From: Zea mays
Taxonomy: Eukaryota; Streptophyta; Magnoliopsida; Poales; Poaceae
Direction of reading: 5' to 3'
Assembly (NCBI RefSeq): GCF_902167145.1
Contig: NC_050105.1
Coordinates: 118,871,898-118,935,897, forward strand
DNA: 64,000 bases
The translations under genes were made by a program, and so were the position numbers. The notes beneath the pieces were generated by a model. That model searched no databases and was not told the origin of the DNA. It worked only from the letters and a program-made list of their open reading frames with translations. Positions 1 to 12,162 of this stretch are shown one piece after another. Each line of letters begins with the position of its first letter. Positions within the stretch are counted from its first letter, which is position 1.

Positions 1-407
1 AATGTAATTTCACACAGGCTGCGCCCTGTGCCTATAAATAGATGAACAGTACCCCCGTACTATTCACGCTGATTTGTACTCGCTTGTGCATCACGCTTGT
101 ACTTTCTGTCTTCTGTCAAGCCGAAGGTACAAGTGTAATTCAATATTGCTCTTATTCATTCATAATTATATAATAAAAGACATATTATGATTTGATTTAA
201 TTATTCATGTTATTTCCCATTTTTCATATGCTTCGTCCTTCATTGTTATATACTATGATTATGAAGGTACGTCCTTCATAACCTTCGTCCGAAGATCGTT
301 ATATCCTTTGGGAAATAATGCTTCAAAGGATGAAGGACATTAACCATTAACCTATTTTTGTGTTGCCTTATTCTTAATTCATAGCATTTGAGAACAAGTC
401 CCCAACA
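1..407 (+). repeat. 5' LTR of element A (partial)
   Basis: It ends in CCCCAACA immediately before the presumed primer binding site. The sequence matches 18826-19438 from that copy's position of about 205 onward, with scattered substitutions of a few percent by eye. A TATA box (TATAAATA) lies at 33-40, so the transcription start should fall shortly after it. Confidence 0.92.
33..40 (+). promoter_or_regulatory. TATA box in 5' LTR of element A
   Basis: The sequence CCTATAAATAGATGAACAG is conserved at the same place in all LTRs of this family in the window (near 7593 in B). It is the likely core promoter of the sense transcript. Confidence 0.65.
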
Positions 408-424
408 TTGGCGTCCACCTCCGG
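408..424 (+). promoter_or_regulatory. Presumed primer binding site of element A
   Basis: The bases TTGGCGTCCACCTCCGG follow the LTR end directly. Element B has TTGGCGCCC at the same place. Position and the TTGGCGCC form fit a tRNA primer site of Tat-type elements; the tRNA is not identified. Confidence 0.6.
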
Positions 425-449
425 TGAACTCACTTCCACTTTTGAGCTG

Positions 450-595
450 ATGGCTTCGTTCAGCAACCAAGACGAAGCATCTTCGGCTACGAAGCTGGTG
501 CTTCCAATAATAGGCGGCTCAGGTTTAGAGCCGGCTAACAAGAAGCAGAAGAAGGAAGCACAGAGAAGGGTACAACATGTTGGGGTGCAGGGACC
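450..595 (+). pseudogene. Short 5' coding remnant, probably gag N-terminus of element A
   Basis: An ATG at 450 opens a frame rich in Ser, Glu and Lys that stays open up to the solo LTR at 596. Element B has the same start (8006), and there the frame runs straight into protease with only one stop. The segment is therefore best read as the first ~48 residues of the original gag, all that is left of it before a deletion joined it to protease. No gag domain (capsid or zinc knuckle) is visible. It could also be a leader peptide of unrelated origin. Confidence 0.45.
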
Positions 596-1073
596 TGTTG
601 GGGCGAAGGCGAAGACGCCACCCTTCGCTCGAGGCCTTCGTAGTCCTCGCTGCACCAACGGAGACAAGACAACGGGCAGACTTACCCTTCGCCTCATACG
701 CCACCGGACGAAGACCTGTGACGAGGTCGTCTCGTCTTGCGACCCCGTCCAGCATGGAGGCCCGCGTGTGATCCGGCCCATTGTAACAGGCCCTGCGTGG
801 CCGTCGCGTGTTACGGGCCTAATTTGTAAAGGCCTCCCTGTAATTACGGTCTGTAACCCCGCTTTATGGGAATATTCTGGGGATAACCTAGGTGTCTGAG
901 GGCACATGCGTCCTTAACACACGACGCTGGGCACTCAGATACCTATAAATACCCCCGCACAGTGCCCTTGAGAGGCTAGATTAACAGAGCTATTGCCATT
1001 TCGTGCAAAAACCCTGTTTGCGCTGCTACATTCCCCCGTTGGATCAACTTACTCCACTGAGCAAGTTCCAACA
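596..1073 (+). mobile_element. Solo LTR inserted in element A
   Basis: The 478-bp segment begins TGTTGGGG and ends TTCCAACA, and is flanked by the 5-bp duplication GGACC (591-595 and 1074-1078). It is absent from the equivalent place in element B (around 8149), which gives the empty site. It contains a TATA box (CCTATAAATACC near 952) and looks like a complete LTR with U3 and R/U5. The source family is not identified. With one GGACC removed, the reading frame before and after the insertion is the same. Confidence 0.85.
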
Positions 1074-1078
1074 GGACC

Positions 1079-4000
1079 CTTCATCAAATCAAAATGGTCC
1101 CACATCCCAATCACCTCCTCCCAAGAGGACCTTCAGCTCAAAGATTACCCTCATAATGATGCTATGGTCATATCTTGTGTCATCAAGGGATTTCTGGTCC
1201 ATAATGTTCTGGTTGATACAGGCAGTGCAACAGATATCATATTTGCTAAGGCCTTCAGACAGATGCAAAGAACCAGAGGATAAGATTCATGATGCTACAC
1301 ATCCTCTATGTGGCTTCGGAGGAAGGCAGATTGTAGCACTCGGCAAAATCACAATGCTAGTGACCTTCGGCTTTGTTCATAACACAAGGACTGAACAGGT
1401 TGTCTTTGACATTGTTGACATGGAGTATCCCTATAATGCAATCATTGGCCGTGGGACACTTAATGCTTTCGAAGCAATACTTCATCCAGCATATCTATGC
1501 ATGAAGATACCTTCGGAACAAGGGCCCATTGTTGTTCATGGGAGCCAAGAAGCTGCCAGGAAGGCCGACGGAAACTGGAAAGATTCAAAGGCAATCCATA
1601 ACATAGATGGAGCCGAAGCTTGTGAGCAGTATAGATACAAAAGAGAGAAGGCTGCTTCGGCGGATCAGCCGAAGCCTATGCTTCTATGTGAAGATATAGC
1701 AGAACAAAAGGTACTGCTCGGGTCTCAATTATCTGAAGAGCAGGAAAAGAATTTGCTAAGATTTCTATTCAACAACAAAGATGTCTTCGCTTTGTCAGCC
1801 AATGATCTCTGCGGTGTCAACAGAGATGTCATTGAGCATTCACTCAATGTGGATCCATCTTTTAGGCTAAGAAAACAAAGGCTTCGGAAAATGTCTGACG
1901 ACAAAGCTGAAGGTGCTCGGAACAAAGTGAAGAGGCTTCTTAGTGTTGGCGTTATCAGAGAGGTCAAATACCCAGAGTGGCTAGCCAACACTGTTATGTG
2001 AAGAAGGCCAACGGTAAATGGAGAATGTGCATTGATTTTACAGATCTTAACAAGGCTTGTCCAAAGGATGAGTTCCCATTGCCAAGAATAGATTCTTTAG
2101 TAGATGCAGCAGCTTCGTCAGAGCTCATGAGTTTACTAGATTGTTACTCAGGCTACCACCAAATCTGGATGAAGAAGGAAGATGAGTCGAAGACTAGCTT
2201 CATAACCCTCAGTGGCACATATTGCTATCTTCGGATGCCTGAGGGGCTTAAAAATGCTGGAGGAAGCTTCAGCAGAATGACAGCCAGAGTCCTTCATTAC
2301 CAAATAGGCAGGAATGTGCTGACCTATGTTTATTATATCATAGTTAAAAGCATGAAGCAAGAAAATCACATCGCTGATTAGCAAGAGACATTTGCCAATT
2401 TCAGGCAAGCTGGTTTGAAGTTAAATCCAGAAAAATGTGTTTTTAGGGTAAAGAAGGGCAAGTTCCTTGGTTGTCTAGTATCAACAAAGGGAATTGAAGC
2501 TAACCCAAGCAAGATTGAAGCTATCCTTCGGATGGAACCGCCAACTACAAAGAAAGGGGCTCAACGGCTGGCAGGTAGACTAGCATCTTTAAACAGATTC
2601 ATATCTAGATCAGCAGAAAGAAATCTGCCATTCTTTGAAATACTAAAGTCAGCCGAAGTCTTTCAATGGGGCCCGGCTCAGCAAAAAGCCTTCGAAGAGT
2701 TGAAGCAATATCTGATTGATTTAACAACATTAACTCCACCTTCGCCAGGGGCTCCATTGCTCTTATATGTTGCAGCTTCGCATTCTGCAGTGAGTGCGGC
2801 ACTTGTACAAGAGAAGCTAGATGGCCAAGTCAAAAAGCAAGCTCCAGTGTACTTCGTGTCCGAAGTTTTAAGTCTCTCAAAGAAAAATTATACAGAATTG
2901 GAGAAGGTGATATATGTTGTGTTAATGGCCTCCAGAAAGCTTCGGCATTACTTTCAAGCATATCGCATAATTGTTCCTTCATCACAACCTCTGAAGGACA
3001 TTATGAGGAACAGAGAAGCTACTGGAAGGATTGGGAAATGGGCTACAGAACTTAATGAATTCACCATTGACTATGTGCATAGATCCTCAATTCAATCCCA
3101 GGCGTTAGCAGACTTCATCACTGATTGGACGCCAGGGGCTCACGAAGAAGAAATAAACAAAGACGCCGAAGCTTGGACAGTGTTCTGCGATGGTTCTTGG
3201 GGAACCTTCGGTGCAGGAGCGGCTGCGGTCCTAGTGGCACCTTCAAAGGTCAAAATATGTTATGCAGCCAAGCTTGACTTCAGTTGCACAAATAATATTG
3301 CTGAGTACGAAGCACTTCTGTTGGGGCTTCGGAAGTTAAGGGCAATGGGAATAAGAAGGGCCATCCTGAAAACTGATTCTCAAGTCATTTCTGGCCATGT
3401 AGACAAAAGTAGCAAGGCAAGAGATCCGAAGCTCGAAAAATATCTGGATACAGTTCGAAGGTTAGAGGCTTCTTTCGAAGGTTTTTCTGTCAAGAATATT
3501 CCAAGAGGTGAAAATGAGCATGCAGATTTGCTAGCCAAATCGGCGGCTCAGGGGCTCCCTCTACCTTCGGAAGTATTTTTTTGAAACAATAAAGGCACCT
3601 TCGGTTGAACTCATGGAGAGAGCAGTGCTTACTATTTCTCTAGTACATAGTGAAGATTGGAGGACTGAAATTATCTCTTTCCTCCAAGGTAATTGCCTTT
3701 CAGATGACGAAGCTTATAATAAGAGAAAGGAGGCAAGGACAAGATCGTATGTGATAATAGAAGGGGAATTATATAAACATGGAGTCTGTTCTCCACTTCT
3801 CAAGTGTTTATCAAGAGCTAAAGGTGTTGAATTAATGAAGGGGATACACGCAGGTCTGTGTGGATCTCACATTGGGTCTAGGCCCTTGCTGGGAAAAGTG
3901 TTTAGACAAGGATTTTACTGGCCGAAGGCAGCTTCGGATGCAGCAGAACTAGTCCAAAAATGTGAAAATTGTCAAAAATGTGCAAGAGACCAGAAACAAC

Positions 4001-4881
4001 CTTCATCTCTCACTCAGCTAATACAGCCCACCTGGCCGTTGCAAAGGTGGGGCCTGGATTTGCTAGGCCCACTTCCACCAGCGCAAGGCAATTTAAGATA
4101 TGTTGTGGTGGCTGTAGAATATTTTTCTAAGTGGATTAAAGCGAAGCCTTTGGCTATAATAACTTCGGTCATAGTCCAGAAATTCTTCTGGCAAAACATT
4201 GTTTGTCGCTTCGGCGTGCCGTAGGCTATAAATGTGGACAATGGAACACAGTTCGAGGTCGAAACTTTCAAGGAATTCTGTGATCAGATTGGCACGAAGA
4301 TTCATTTTGCATCAGTCAGGCATCCAAAGTCAAACGAACTTGTCGAAAGAGCAAATGGCATTATAATGACAGGAATAATGAAGCTAATCTTCAATCAGCC
4401 CAGAGGAAAGTGGCCAGATGAGTTGATTAAAGTGGTGTGGAGCCACAATACAACCATATCAAGATCAATAGGTTTTACACCGTTTAAATTATTATTTGGC
4501 GACGAAGCTATAACCCCAGAAGAAGCTAAAGAGGGGTCAATAAGAACATCAGCTTCGGCAAAAGACAAAGCTGATTATCACGTGGCAAAAGATACCATAG
4601 AAGGGACCAGACTTCAGGCTGTGGAGAATATCAATAAATATCAAGCCGAAACAATAAAATGGCGCGACAGAAAAGTTCGGTTGAAAAATATTAAACCAGG
4701 GCATTTGGTGCTTCGGAGAGTGGCTAATCCGGACACAGTAGGCAAACTACAGCTGAAGTGGGAAGGACCTTTTCTGGTGGTATCTTCATCAAGGCTCGGT
4801 TCTTACAGATTGAAGGATATGGACGGCAACGACATTCCTAGATCTTGGAATGCGGATGAGCTTCGACGATATTATGTGTAA
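1079..4881 (+). pseudogene. pol of element A (protease, RT, RNase H, integrase), broken
   Basis: This is a decayed gypsy polyprotein. Protease comes first, with the active-site triplet Asp-Thr-Gly-Ser at 1215-1226. RT follows, with KWRMCIDFTDLNKACPKD near 2007 and the catalytic box at 2325-2336. RNase H (FCDGSWG near 3184), the integrase zinc finger (about 3826-3990) and the integrase core (GLDLLGP near 4050, VDNGTQF near 4231, ELVERANG near 4336) complete the order. Comparison with element B shows a +1 insertion near 1266, a 1-base loss near 1998, a stop at 2379-2381, an extra T in the run near 3577 and a stop at 4222-4224. The RT box reads Tyr-Val-Tyr-Tyr instead of Tyr-Val-Asp-Asp, so both metal-binding aspartates are lost. 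The final stop is at 4879-4881. The copy cannot supply its own enzymes. Confidence 0.93.
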
Positions 4882-5087
4882 TTTGATGCAATCTTTTTCC
4901 CTTTTTTCCTATGGCACCCTTTTCCTTTACAAAGGGGGAGAAAGGTTTTTAATGGGGCCATAGCTTGTAATTTTTCTTTTCTTATTCATCTCTACGAGAG
5001 CAAAATCCCCCAAAAGAATGTAAAATGTAACATCTGAGCATGCACCATCGAGTGCAGAAAAAAGAAACAAAACCAGGGAGAAGCTCA

Positions 5088-5400
5088 AAAGTCGTCCCTA
5101 AGGGGATGCAGAGCATGATGAAGCTACAAAAAGTCGTTCCCAAGGGAGTGCAACATAAGTTTTCTGCTCAAAAGTCGTTCCTAAGGGAATGCATAGCCAA
5201 ATACCGCCAAAATATAAGGCGAAGAAGTTCAAAAGACGTTCCTAAGGGGATGCAGAACTTATACCGCCGAAATAGAAGGCGAAGAAGTTCAAAAGACGTT
5301 CCTAAGGGGATGCAAAACTTACACCGTAAAGTCAACGTTGAACACCGAAAAACAAACGGTGAAGAAGACTCCAAAGTCATTCCTAAGGGGATGCAGAGTC
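5088..5400 (+). repeat. Imperfect tandem repeats downstream of pol, element A
   Basis: The core GTTCCTAAGGGGATGCAGA recurs about eight times. Two neighbouring units are exactly 60 bp apart (GAAGAAGTTC at 5221 and 5281). The array sits between the integrase stop and the 3' end of the antisense gene. The repeats happen to keep a reading frame open (5040-5417), which I do not regard as a gene. The rest of 4882-5815 is AT-rich spacer with no recognisable gene. Confidence 0.75.
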
Positions 5401-5815
5401 TGGGTGTGACTTCGTAAGCGTGTGTTTGACATTCATTTGCACATTACATCACATCATTCATTGCATTCATACACATTCATTTAGACATTCGTAGGATCAT
5501 CATCATATCATAGTGTACAGACAGTTGCTTCGGCTCTAATGACAAGGCTTCAATGAGTACAAAAGAAGCAAATTTTACGCTTCGTTGTGTATGAAAAGAA
5601 GGGAAGGTGTTTTTCGCCTTCGGCTCAAAAAATACAAGTTTCGTCCACATCAAAGCAGTTCATACACGGATGGAAAGGTAAAAATATATTACAAGGTATG
5701 GACAAATTTACAGAGTAGTGTTTGATTCCTAAATTACAGTGTCTTTTACAAGGTTAATTCAAAATTTTCTCTAGAGCTTTTTCACAGCAGTGTTTTCAGC
5801 TTCATCACTTCATCA

Positions 5816-7374
5816 CTATCCGCAAAGCTTCGGATCATTGCTCTTCGACTTTGGCATCTTGTACATAACGAAGCGGTATAAGGTAAACACAAATCTCAAG
5901 GACAAGGTAAGCAATAGGTACAAGTGTATTACCGGCTTGAGATGACTTCGAGCTTCGTCACCAGTTAAGTCTCGCCCACCCTTCGTCCAGATTTGAGTTA
6001 TGAATCTATTTCCAATGCTTCGGGCTAGACTAGGGATGTCAGTTAAATATGCTGGTGACAGGCTGAAGTTTGGCCTGTTCACGATCTTCCCATGCGTGCA
6101 ACCAGTTTTCATGAAAGCAACAGTTGTGCCCCGAGAAGCTAGCAGGGCACAGAAGTCACCGTGCCCAGCTATAACTTCGTCAAGAGCATCAACTTCGCCC
6201 TCAATATGATTGAAGGTGCCTGGCAGGTCTTCAACCGAAGGTTCAAATTTTTCAGAACTGGCTCCAACTGAGTTGAAGACCTGCTTCAGTCGTTGCACGC
6301 ACCGGTTGCCGAAGTCTAGACATTTATCCTGAAGTTCCTTCAATGATTTATGCAAATTCGAACTCTTTTCAACTTCAGCTTCAAACTTCGCATCAAAATT
6401 CTTCTTTTCTTGTTCGAAGTTTTCTGACTTCGTGAGGAGTTCACTGTTTAATCTGGCAATTTCGGCTTGGGCTTCTGCTAGTGAACCCTCCATTGTTTGG
6501 AGAACAAAATCTTTCTTTTCAAGAGCAGCTTCATGATCTTTGATTTTGCTCTCTTAGCCTTCAATTATAACCTCATTTTTCTTATCTTCGAGGTCATGTT
6601 GCATCCTCAAGGCTTTACTTAGTAGCATACTCTATGCAAAGCAACCTTCATCAGAAAACACCTTCGTCGTAAAAACAATTAAAAGCCAAAGAAAAAATTT
6701 TACCTTGAAATTAGAATAGAATAAACTACCGACGATATGCTGTCGCTGGTAGCGGCTGATGTCAGCCTCAAGCTTCGGGAAACCAACACTCTTCGACAGA
6801 GTGCTGATAACCTTCGCTCCAGTTCGGTCTGAGATGCATCCTAAGCTTTCTTCGTTAATACCGCCGAAGAGCAACGCTCCTGGCTTGTAGCCACATGATA
6901 TGGCATATTCTTGCAGCTCTTCTTTTTCAGTCTTAGATAACTCTTGACCAATTATGTTTTGAAAGTTGAAGTCTTTTTCCTCCGAAATATCTTCGGTGAT
7001 CTCTTTCCCTTTTCCATGCACTGTAGCCAGGGTTTCTTCGGCAGCTGCAGCTGCTTCTTCTGCGGCCATATCCAAGAGCATTTTATCAATATCAGAAAGT
7101 GTGCTCTCCAGATTTGTGGCTTCGACCGTTGCAGCTTCGGCAGTTGTAGCTTCGGTGGGAGCAGCTTCAGTAGCTGTAGCAGCTTCGGCAGCTGGTGTTA
7201 TTTTTTATGATGAGGTCGGCGGTGGCATTTCTTCAATAAGTTCAATTACAGTAATAATCCTCCGCCTTTTTGGCCCAGCAGACTTCTTTGCTGCCAAAGA
7301 CTCCTTCTTCTTCTCTAAAAGCTTCGTCAGATGCGGCCCCAGTGGACTTAGCTTGATAGGTAAGGATTCGGTCA
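5816..7374 (-). pseudogene. Antisense accessory gene of element A, 3' part (split by element B)
   Basis: This is the downstream half of a long minus-strand gene whose 5' half lies at 16914-18338. Exon 1 continues from 7374 to 6704. An intron with GT at 6703 and AG at 6632 (72 nt) separates it from exon 2 (6631-5933). A second intron (5932-5858, 75 nt) leads to a short last exon ending at 5816. Exon 2 codes for a Glu/Lys/Leu-rich, coiled-coil-like stretch followed by a conserved C-terminal block (for example HLKP just before intron 2). The same introns at matching positions occur in element B, which supports real splicing. An in-frame stop near 6557 and others make this copy non-functional. 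Function is unknown; related antisense genes occur in Tat-lineage elements. Confidence 0.75.
7370..7374. other. Target site duplication of element B, left copy
   Basis: GGTCA here and at 16914-16918 flank element B. Removing B and one copy rejoins the antisense gene of element A. Confidence 0.9.
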
Positions 7375-7963
7375 TGTTGGGGGGTCTGCTTCGTCGCTGA
7401 AGGTCCCATAAGAAGAAACACCTTCGAAAGACTGACACAAAGCCGAAGCTATCAATCAAAGAGCTTCGGAGTACATTTTCAGATGCACCGACTTAAAGAT
7501 GAAATGACCAATCGGCCCGAGATAACTTGTACTATGATTGTAAACATTTGTGAAGGGCATGAATGTAATTTCTCACAGGATGTGTCCTATGCCTATAAAT
7601 AGATGAACAGTACCCCTGCACTGTTCACGATGTCCTGTATTCACTCGTGCGCAACACTTGGATTTTTGCCTTCTGTCAAGCTAAAGGTATAAATGTAATT
7701 AATTTCGTATTTAAATATTCAAGTTTATATAATGAAGACATGTGAATGATATTATATGTCTATTCGTGTTATCTTTTATATTTCATATGTTTCGCCTTTC
7801 ACTTTCTTATGCTATGATGATGAAGGTACGCCCTTCATGACCTTCGTCCGAAGATCGTTATATCCTAAGGGAAATAATGCTTCGAAGGACAAAGGACATT
7901 AACACTTAATACTTTGTGTTGCCTTGTTCTTGACTCATAGCATTTGAGAACAAGTCCCCAACA
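7375..7963 (+). repeat. 5' LTR of element B
   Basis: It begins TGTTGGGG and ends CCCCAACA. A TATA box (CCTATAAATAG) is near 7592-7602. It matches the 3' LTR at 16326-16913. Confidence 0.95.
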
Positions 7964-7980
7964 TTGGCGCCCACCTCCGG
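7964..7980 (+). promoter_or_regulatory. Presumed primer binding site of element B
   Basis: TTGGCGCCCACCTCCGG follows the LTR end directly, at the same place as in element A. Confidence 0.6.
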
Positions 7981-8005
7981 TGAACTCACTTCCACTGTTG
8001 AGCTG

Positions 8006-11000
8006 ATGGCTTCGTTCAACAATGAAGCTGAAGTAGCTTCGGCTACGAGGATGGTGCTCCCGATAACAGGCGGTTCATGTTCAGAACCGGCCAACAAGAA
8101 GCAGAAGAAGGAGGCTTAGAGAAGGGTGCAGCATGTTGGGGTGCAGGGACCCTTCATCAAGTCAAAATGGTCCCACATCCCAATCACCTTCTCCCAGGAG
8201 GACCTTCAGCTCAAGGATTACCCTCACAATGATGCTATGGTTATATCTTGTGTTATCAAGGGATTTCTGGTCCACAATGTTCTGGTTGATACAGGTAGTG
8301 CAGCGGATATCATATTTACTAAGGCCTTCAGACAGATGCAAGAGCCAGAGGACAAGATTCATGATGCTACACACCCTCTTTGTGGCTTCGGAGGAAGGCA
8401 GATCGTAGCACTTGGCAAGATCACAATGCTAGTGACCTTCGGATTTGTCCACAACACAAGAACTAAACAAGTTGTGTTTGATATTGTTGACATGAAATAC
8501 CCCTATAATGCAATCATTGGTCGTGGGACACTTAATGCTTTCGAAGTAATTCTTTATCCAACATATCTATGCATGAAGATACCTTCGAAACAGGGGCCTA
8601 TTGCTATTCATGGAAGCCAGGAAGCTGCCAAAAAGGCTGAGGGAAATTGGACAGGCTCAAAAAGCCATCCACAATATAGATGGAGCTGAAGCTTGTGAGC
8701 AGTACAAGTACAGAAGAGAGAAGGCTGCTTCGGCTGATCAGCCGAAGCCCATGCTTCTATGTGAAGACATAGCAGAGCAGAAGGTATTGCTGGGGTCTCA
8801 ATTATCTGAAGAGCAAGAAAAAACTCTGATAAGATTTTTATTCAACAATAAAGATGTTTTTGCATGGTCGGCCAATGATCTCTGTGGTGTTAACAGGGAT
8901 GTCATTGAACATTCACTCAATGTCGATCCATACTTCAGGCCTAGAAAGCAAAGGCTTCGGAAAATGTCTGATGATAAAGCCGAAGGTGCTCGAAATGAAG
9001 TAAAAAGACTTCTCAGTGTTGGTGTCATCAGAGAAGTAAAATATACAGAGTGGCTAGCCAATACTGTTATGGTGAAGAAGGCCAATGGCAAATGGAGAAT
9101 GTGTATTGATTTCACGGATCTCAACAAGGCTTGTCCGAAGGACGAATTTCCATTACCAAGGATAGACTCTCTTGTGGATGCAGCAGCTTCTTTAGAACTT
9201 ATGAGTCTTCTGGATTGCTACTCAGGATAGCATCAAATATGGATGAAAAAGGAGGATGAGCCGAAGACTAGCTTCATAACTCCCAATGGAACCTATTGCT
9301 ATCTTCGGATGCTTGAGGGGCTCAAAAATGCTGGAGGCAGTTTTAGCAGGATGACGGCTAAGGTCCTTCATTCCCAGATAGGCAGAAATGTGCTAACATA
9401 TGTTGATGATATCATAGTAAAAAGCACGAAGCAAGAAAATCACATCACTGATCTGCAAGAAACATTTGCTAATTTTAGACAAGCTGGCCTGAAATTAAAT
9501 CCTGAAAAGTGTGTCTTTGGAGTGAAGAAGGGTAAGTTCCTTGGCTGTCTGGTTTCAACGAAGGGGATTGAAGCTAATCCAAGCAAGATCGAAGCCATCC
9601 TTTGAATGGAACCGCCGAGCACAAAGAAGGGGGGCCCAATGGTTGGCAGGAAGACTGGCTTCATTGAATAGATTTATATCTAAATCAGCAGAAAGAAACT
9701 TGTCATTCTTTGAAATACTAAAGTCAGCCGAAGTCTTTCAATGGGGCCCAGCTCAACAGAAAGCCTTCGAAGAGCTGAAGCAATACTTAATTGATATAAC
9801 AACATTAACTCCACCTGCGCCAGGGGCTCCATTACTATTGTATGTGGCAGCTTCGCACTCTACAGTGAGTGCGGCGCTTGTGCAGGAGAAATTGGAAGGA
9901 CAAATCAAAAAGCAAGCCCCAGTATACTTTGTCTCCAAAGTTCTAAGCTTATCAAAGAAAAATTATACAGAATTGGAGAAGGTGTTGTATGTTGTCTTAA
10001 TGGCCTCCAGGAAGCTTCGACATTATTTTCAAGCATTCCATATAATTGTTTCTTCATCACAGCCTCTAAAGGATATCATGAGGAACAGAGAAGCTACTGG
10101 AAGAATTGGAAAGTGGGCTACGAAACTCAACAAATTCAGCATTGATTATGTGCATAGATCCTCAATTCAGTCCCAGGCATTAGCAGACTTCATCGCTGAC
10201 TGGACGCCAGGGGCTCAGGAAGAAGAAGCAAATAAAGATGTCGAAGCTTGGATAGTGTTCTGCGACGGTTCCTGGGGAACCTTCGGGGCAGGTGCAGCTG
10301 CTGTCTTAGTTGCCCCTTCCAAAGTCAGAACATGCTATGCAATAAAGCTTGATTTCAGCTGCACAAATAATATTGCTGAATATGAAGCTTTTCTTTTGGG
10401 GCTTTGGAAGTTAAAGGCAATGGGGATAAGAAGGGCGGTCCTTAAAACCGATTCCCAAGTTATTTTTGGTCATGTTGACAAGAGTTGCAGGGCAAGAGAC
10501 CCAAAGCTTGAGAAATACCTAGACATAGTTCGAAGGCTTGAAGCTTCTTTCGAAGGGTTTTCTGTCAAGAATATTCCACGAGGAGAAAACGAGCACGATG
10601 ATCTGCTAGCCAAGTCAGCGGCACAGGGGCTGCCTCTACCTTCGGAAGTATTCTTTGAGACAATAAGAGCACCTTCAGTAGAACTTCTTGAAAGAGCAGT
10701 GCTCAATATATCTCCTGTTCATAGTGAAGATTGGAGGACTGAGATTATATCTTTTCTCCAAGGTAACTGCCTTTCAGATGACGAAGCTTATATTAAGAGA
10801 ATGGAGGCAAGAACAAGACCATATGTAATAATAGAAGGGGAGTTATACAAACATGGAGTTTGCTCTCCACTTCTCAAGTGTCTATCCAGAACCGAAGGTA
10901 TAGAGCTGATGAAGGAAATACATGCAGGCTTGTGTGGATCCCACATTGGATCTAGGCCTTTGCTGGGGAAGGTCTTCAGACAAGGATTTTATTGGCCGAA

Positions 11001-11955
11001 GGCAGCTTCGGATGCAACGGATCTGGTTCAAAAGTGCAAAAATTGTCAAAAATGTGCAAGAGACCAGCAACAACCTTCATCGCTAACCCAGCTAATACAA
11101 CCAACCTGGCCATTGCAAACATGGGGCCTGGATTTGTTAGGTCCACTTCCACCAGCACAAGGCAATTTAAGATATGTTGTGGTGGCTGTAGAATATTTTT
11201 CCAAATGGATTGAAGCGAAACCTTTGGCCACAATAACTTTGGTCACAGTCCAGAAATTCTTTTGGCAAAACATTGTTTGTCGCTTCGGCGTACCAAAGGC
11301 TATAACTGTGGACAACGGAACACAATTTGATGCTGAAGCTTTCAAGGAATTCTGTGATCAAATTGGCACGAAGATTCATTTTGCGTCAGTCAGACATCCA
11401 GAGTCAAATGAACTTGTCGAAAGAGCAAATGGTATTATAATGACAGGAATAATGAAGTTAATTTTTAATCAACCCAGAGGAAAGTGGCCAGAAGAATTGA
11501 TTAAAGTGGTGTGGAGCCACAATACAACTGTATCAAGATCAACAGGTTTTACGCCATTCAAGTAATTATTTGGTGACGAAGCTATAACCCCAGAAGAAGC
11601 TAAAGCGGGGTCAATAAGAACAATAACTTCGACTTAAGACGAAGATGATTATCATGTGGCAAAAGACACTATAGAAGGGGTCAGACTTCAGGCTGTGCAG
11701 AATATAAATAAATATCAAGCCGAAACAATAAAATGGCGCGACAGAAAAGTCTGACTGAAAAATATCAAGCCAGGGCATTTGGGGCTTCGAAGAGTGGCAA
11801 ATCTGGACACAGTAGGCAAACTACAGCTGAAGTGGGAAGGACCTTTTTTGGTAGTATCTTCGTCAAGGCCCGGTTCTTACAGATTAAAGGATATGGATGG
11901 CAATGACATTCCTAGATCTTGGAACGCGGATGAGCTTCGACGGTATTATGTATAG
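8006..11955 (+). pseudogene. gag-remnant/protease/pol of element B, broken
   Basis: From the ATG at 8006 a short gag-like leader runs in frame into protease (Asp-Thr-Gly-Ser at 8288-8299), interrupted by one TAG at 8117. RT follows with an intact Tyr-Val-Asp-Asp box at 9399-9410, then RNase H (FCDGSWG near 10259), the integrase zinc finger (about 10905-11060) and core (GLDLLGP near 11128, VDNGTQF near 11309). The closing TAG is at 11953-11955. Breaks seen by comparison with element A are a frameshift near 8660, a TAG at 9228-9230, a TGA at 9603-9605, a frameshift in the G run near 9630, and stops near 11563, 11635 and 11752. Catalytic boxes survive but no full-length protein can be made. No capsid or nucleocapsid domain is present between leader and protease. 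Confidence 0.92.
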
Positions 11956-12162
11956 ATTGATGTAATCTTTTTCATTTTTCTATGGCACCGTTTTCCTTTC
12001 CAAAAGGGGAGAAAGGTTTTTAATGGGGTCATAGTTTGTAATTTTTTCTTTTCTTATTCAGCTCCATGAGAGCAAAAATCCCCCAAAATATGTAAATGTA
12101 AAATCTGAGCATGCACCATCGAGTGCAGAGAAAAAGAAAAAACAGGGAGAAGCTCGGAAGTC

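Noticed and set aside
5040..5417. A 125-codon repetitive, basic open frame in element A
   Set aside because: It is the translated minisatellite. The equivalent in element B is interrupted and not conserved as protein.
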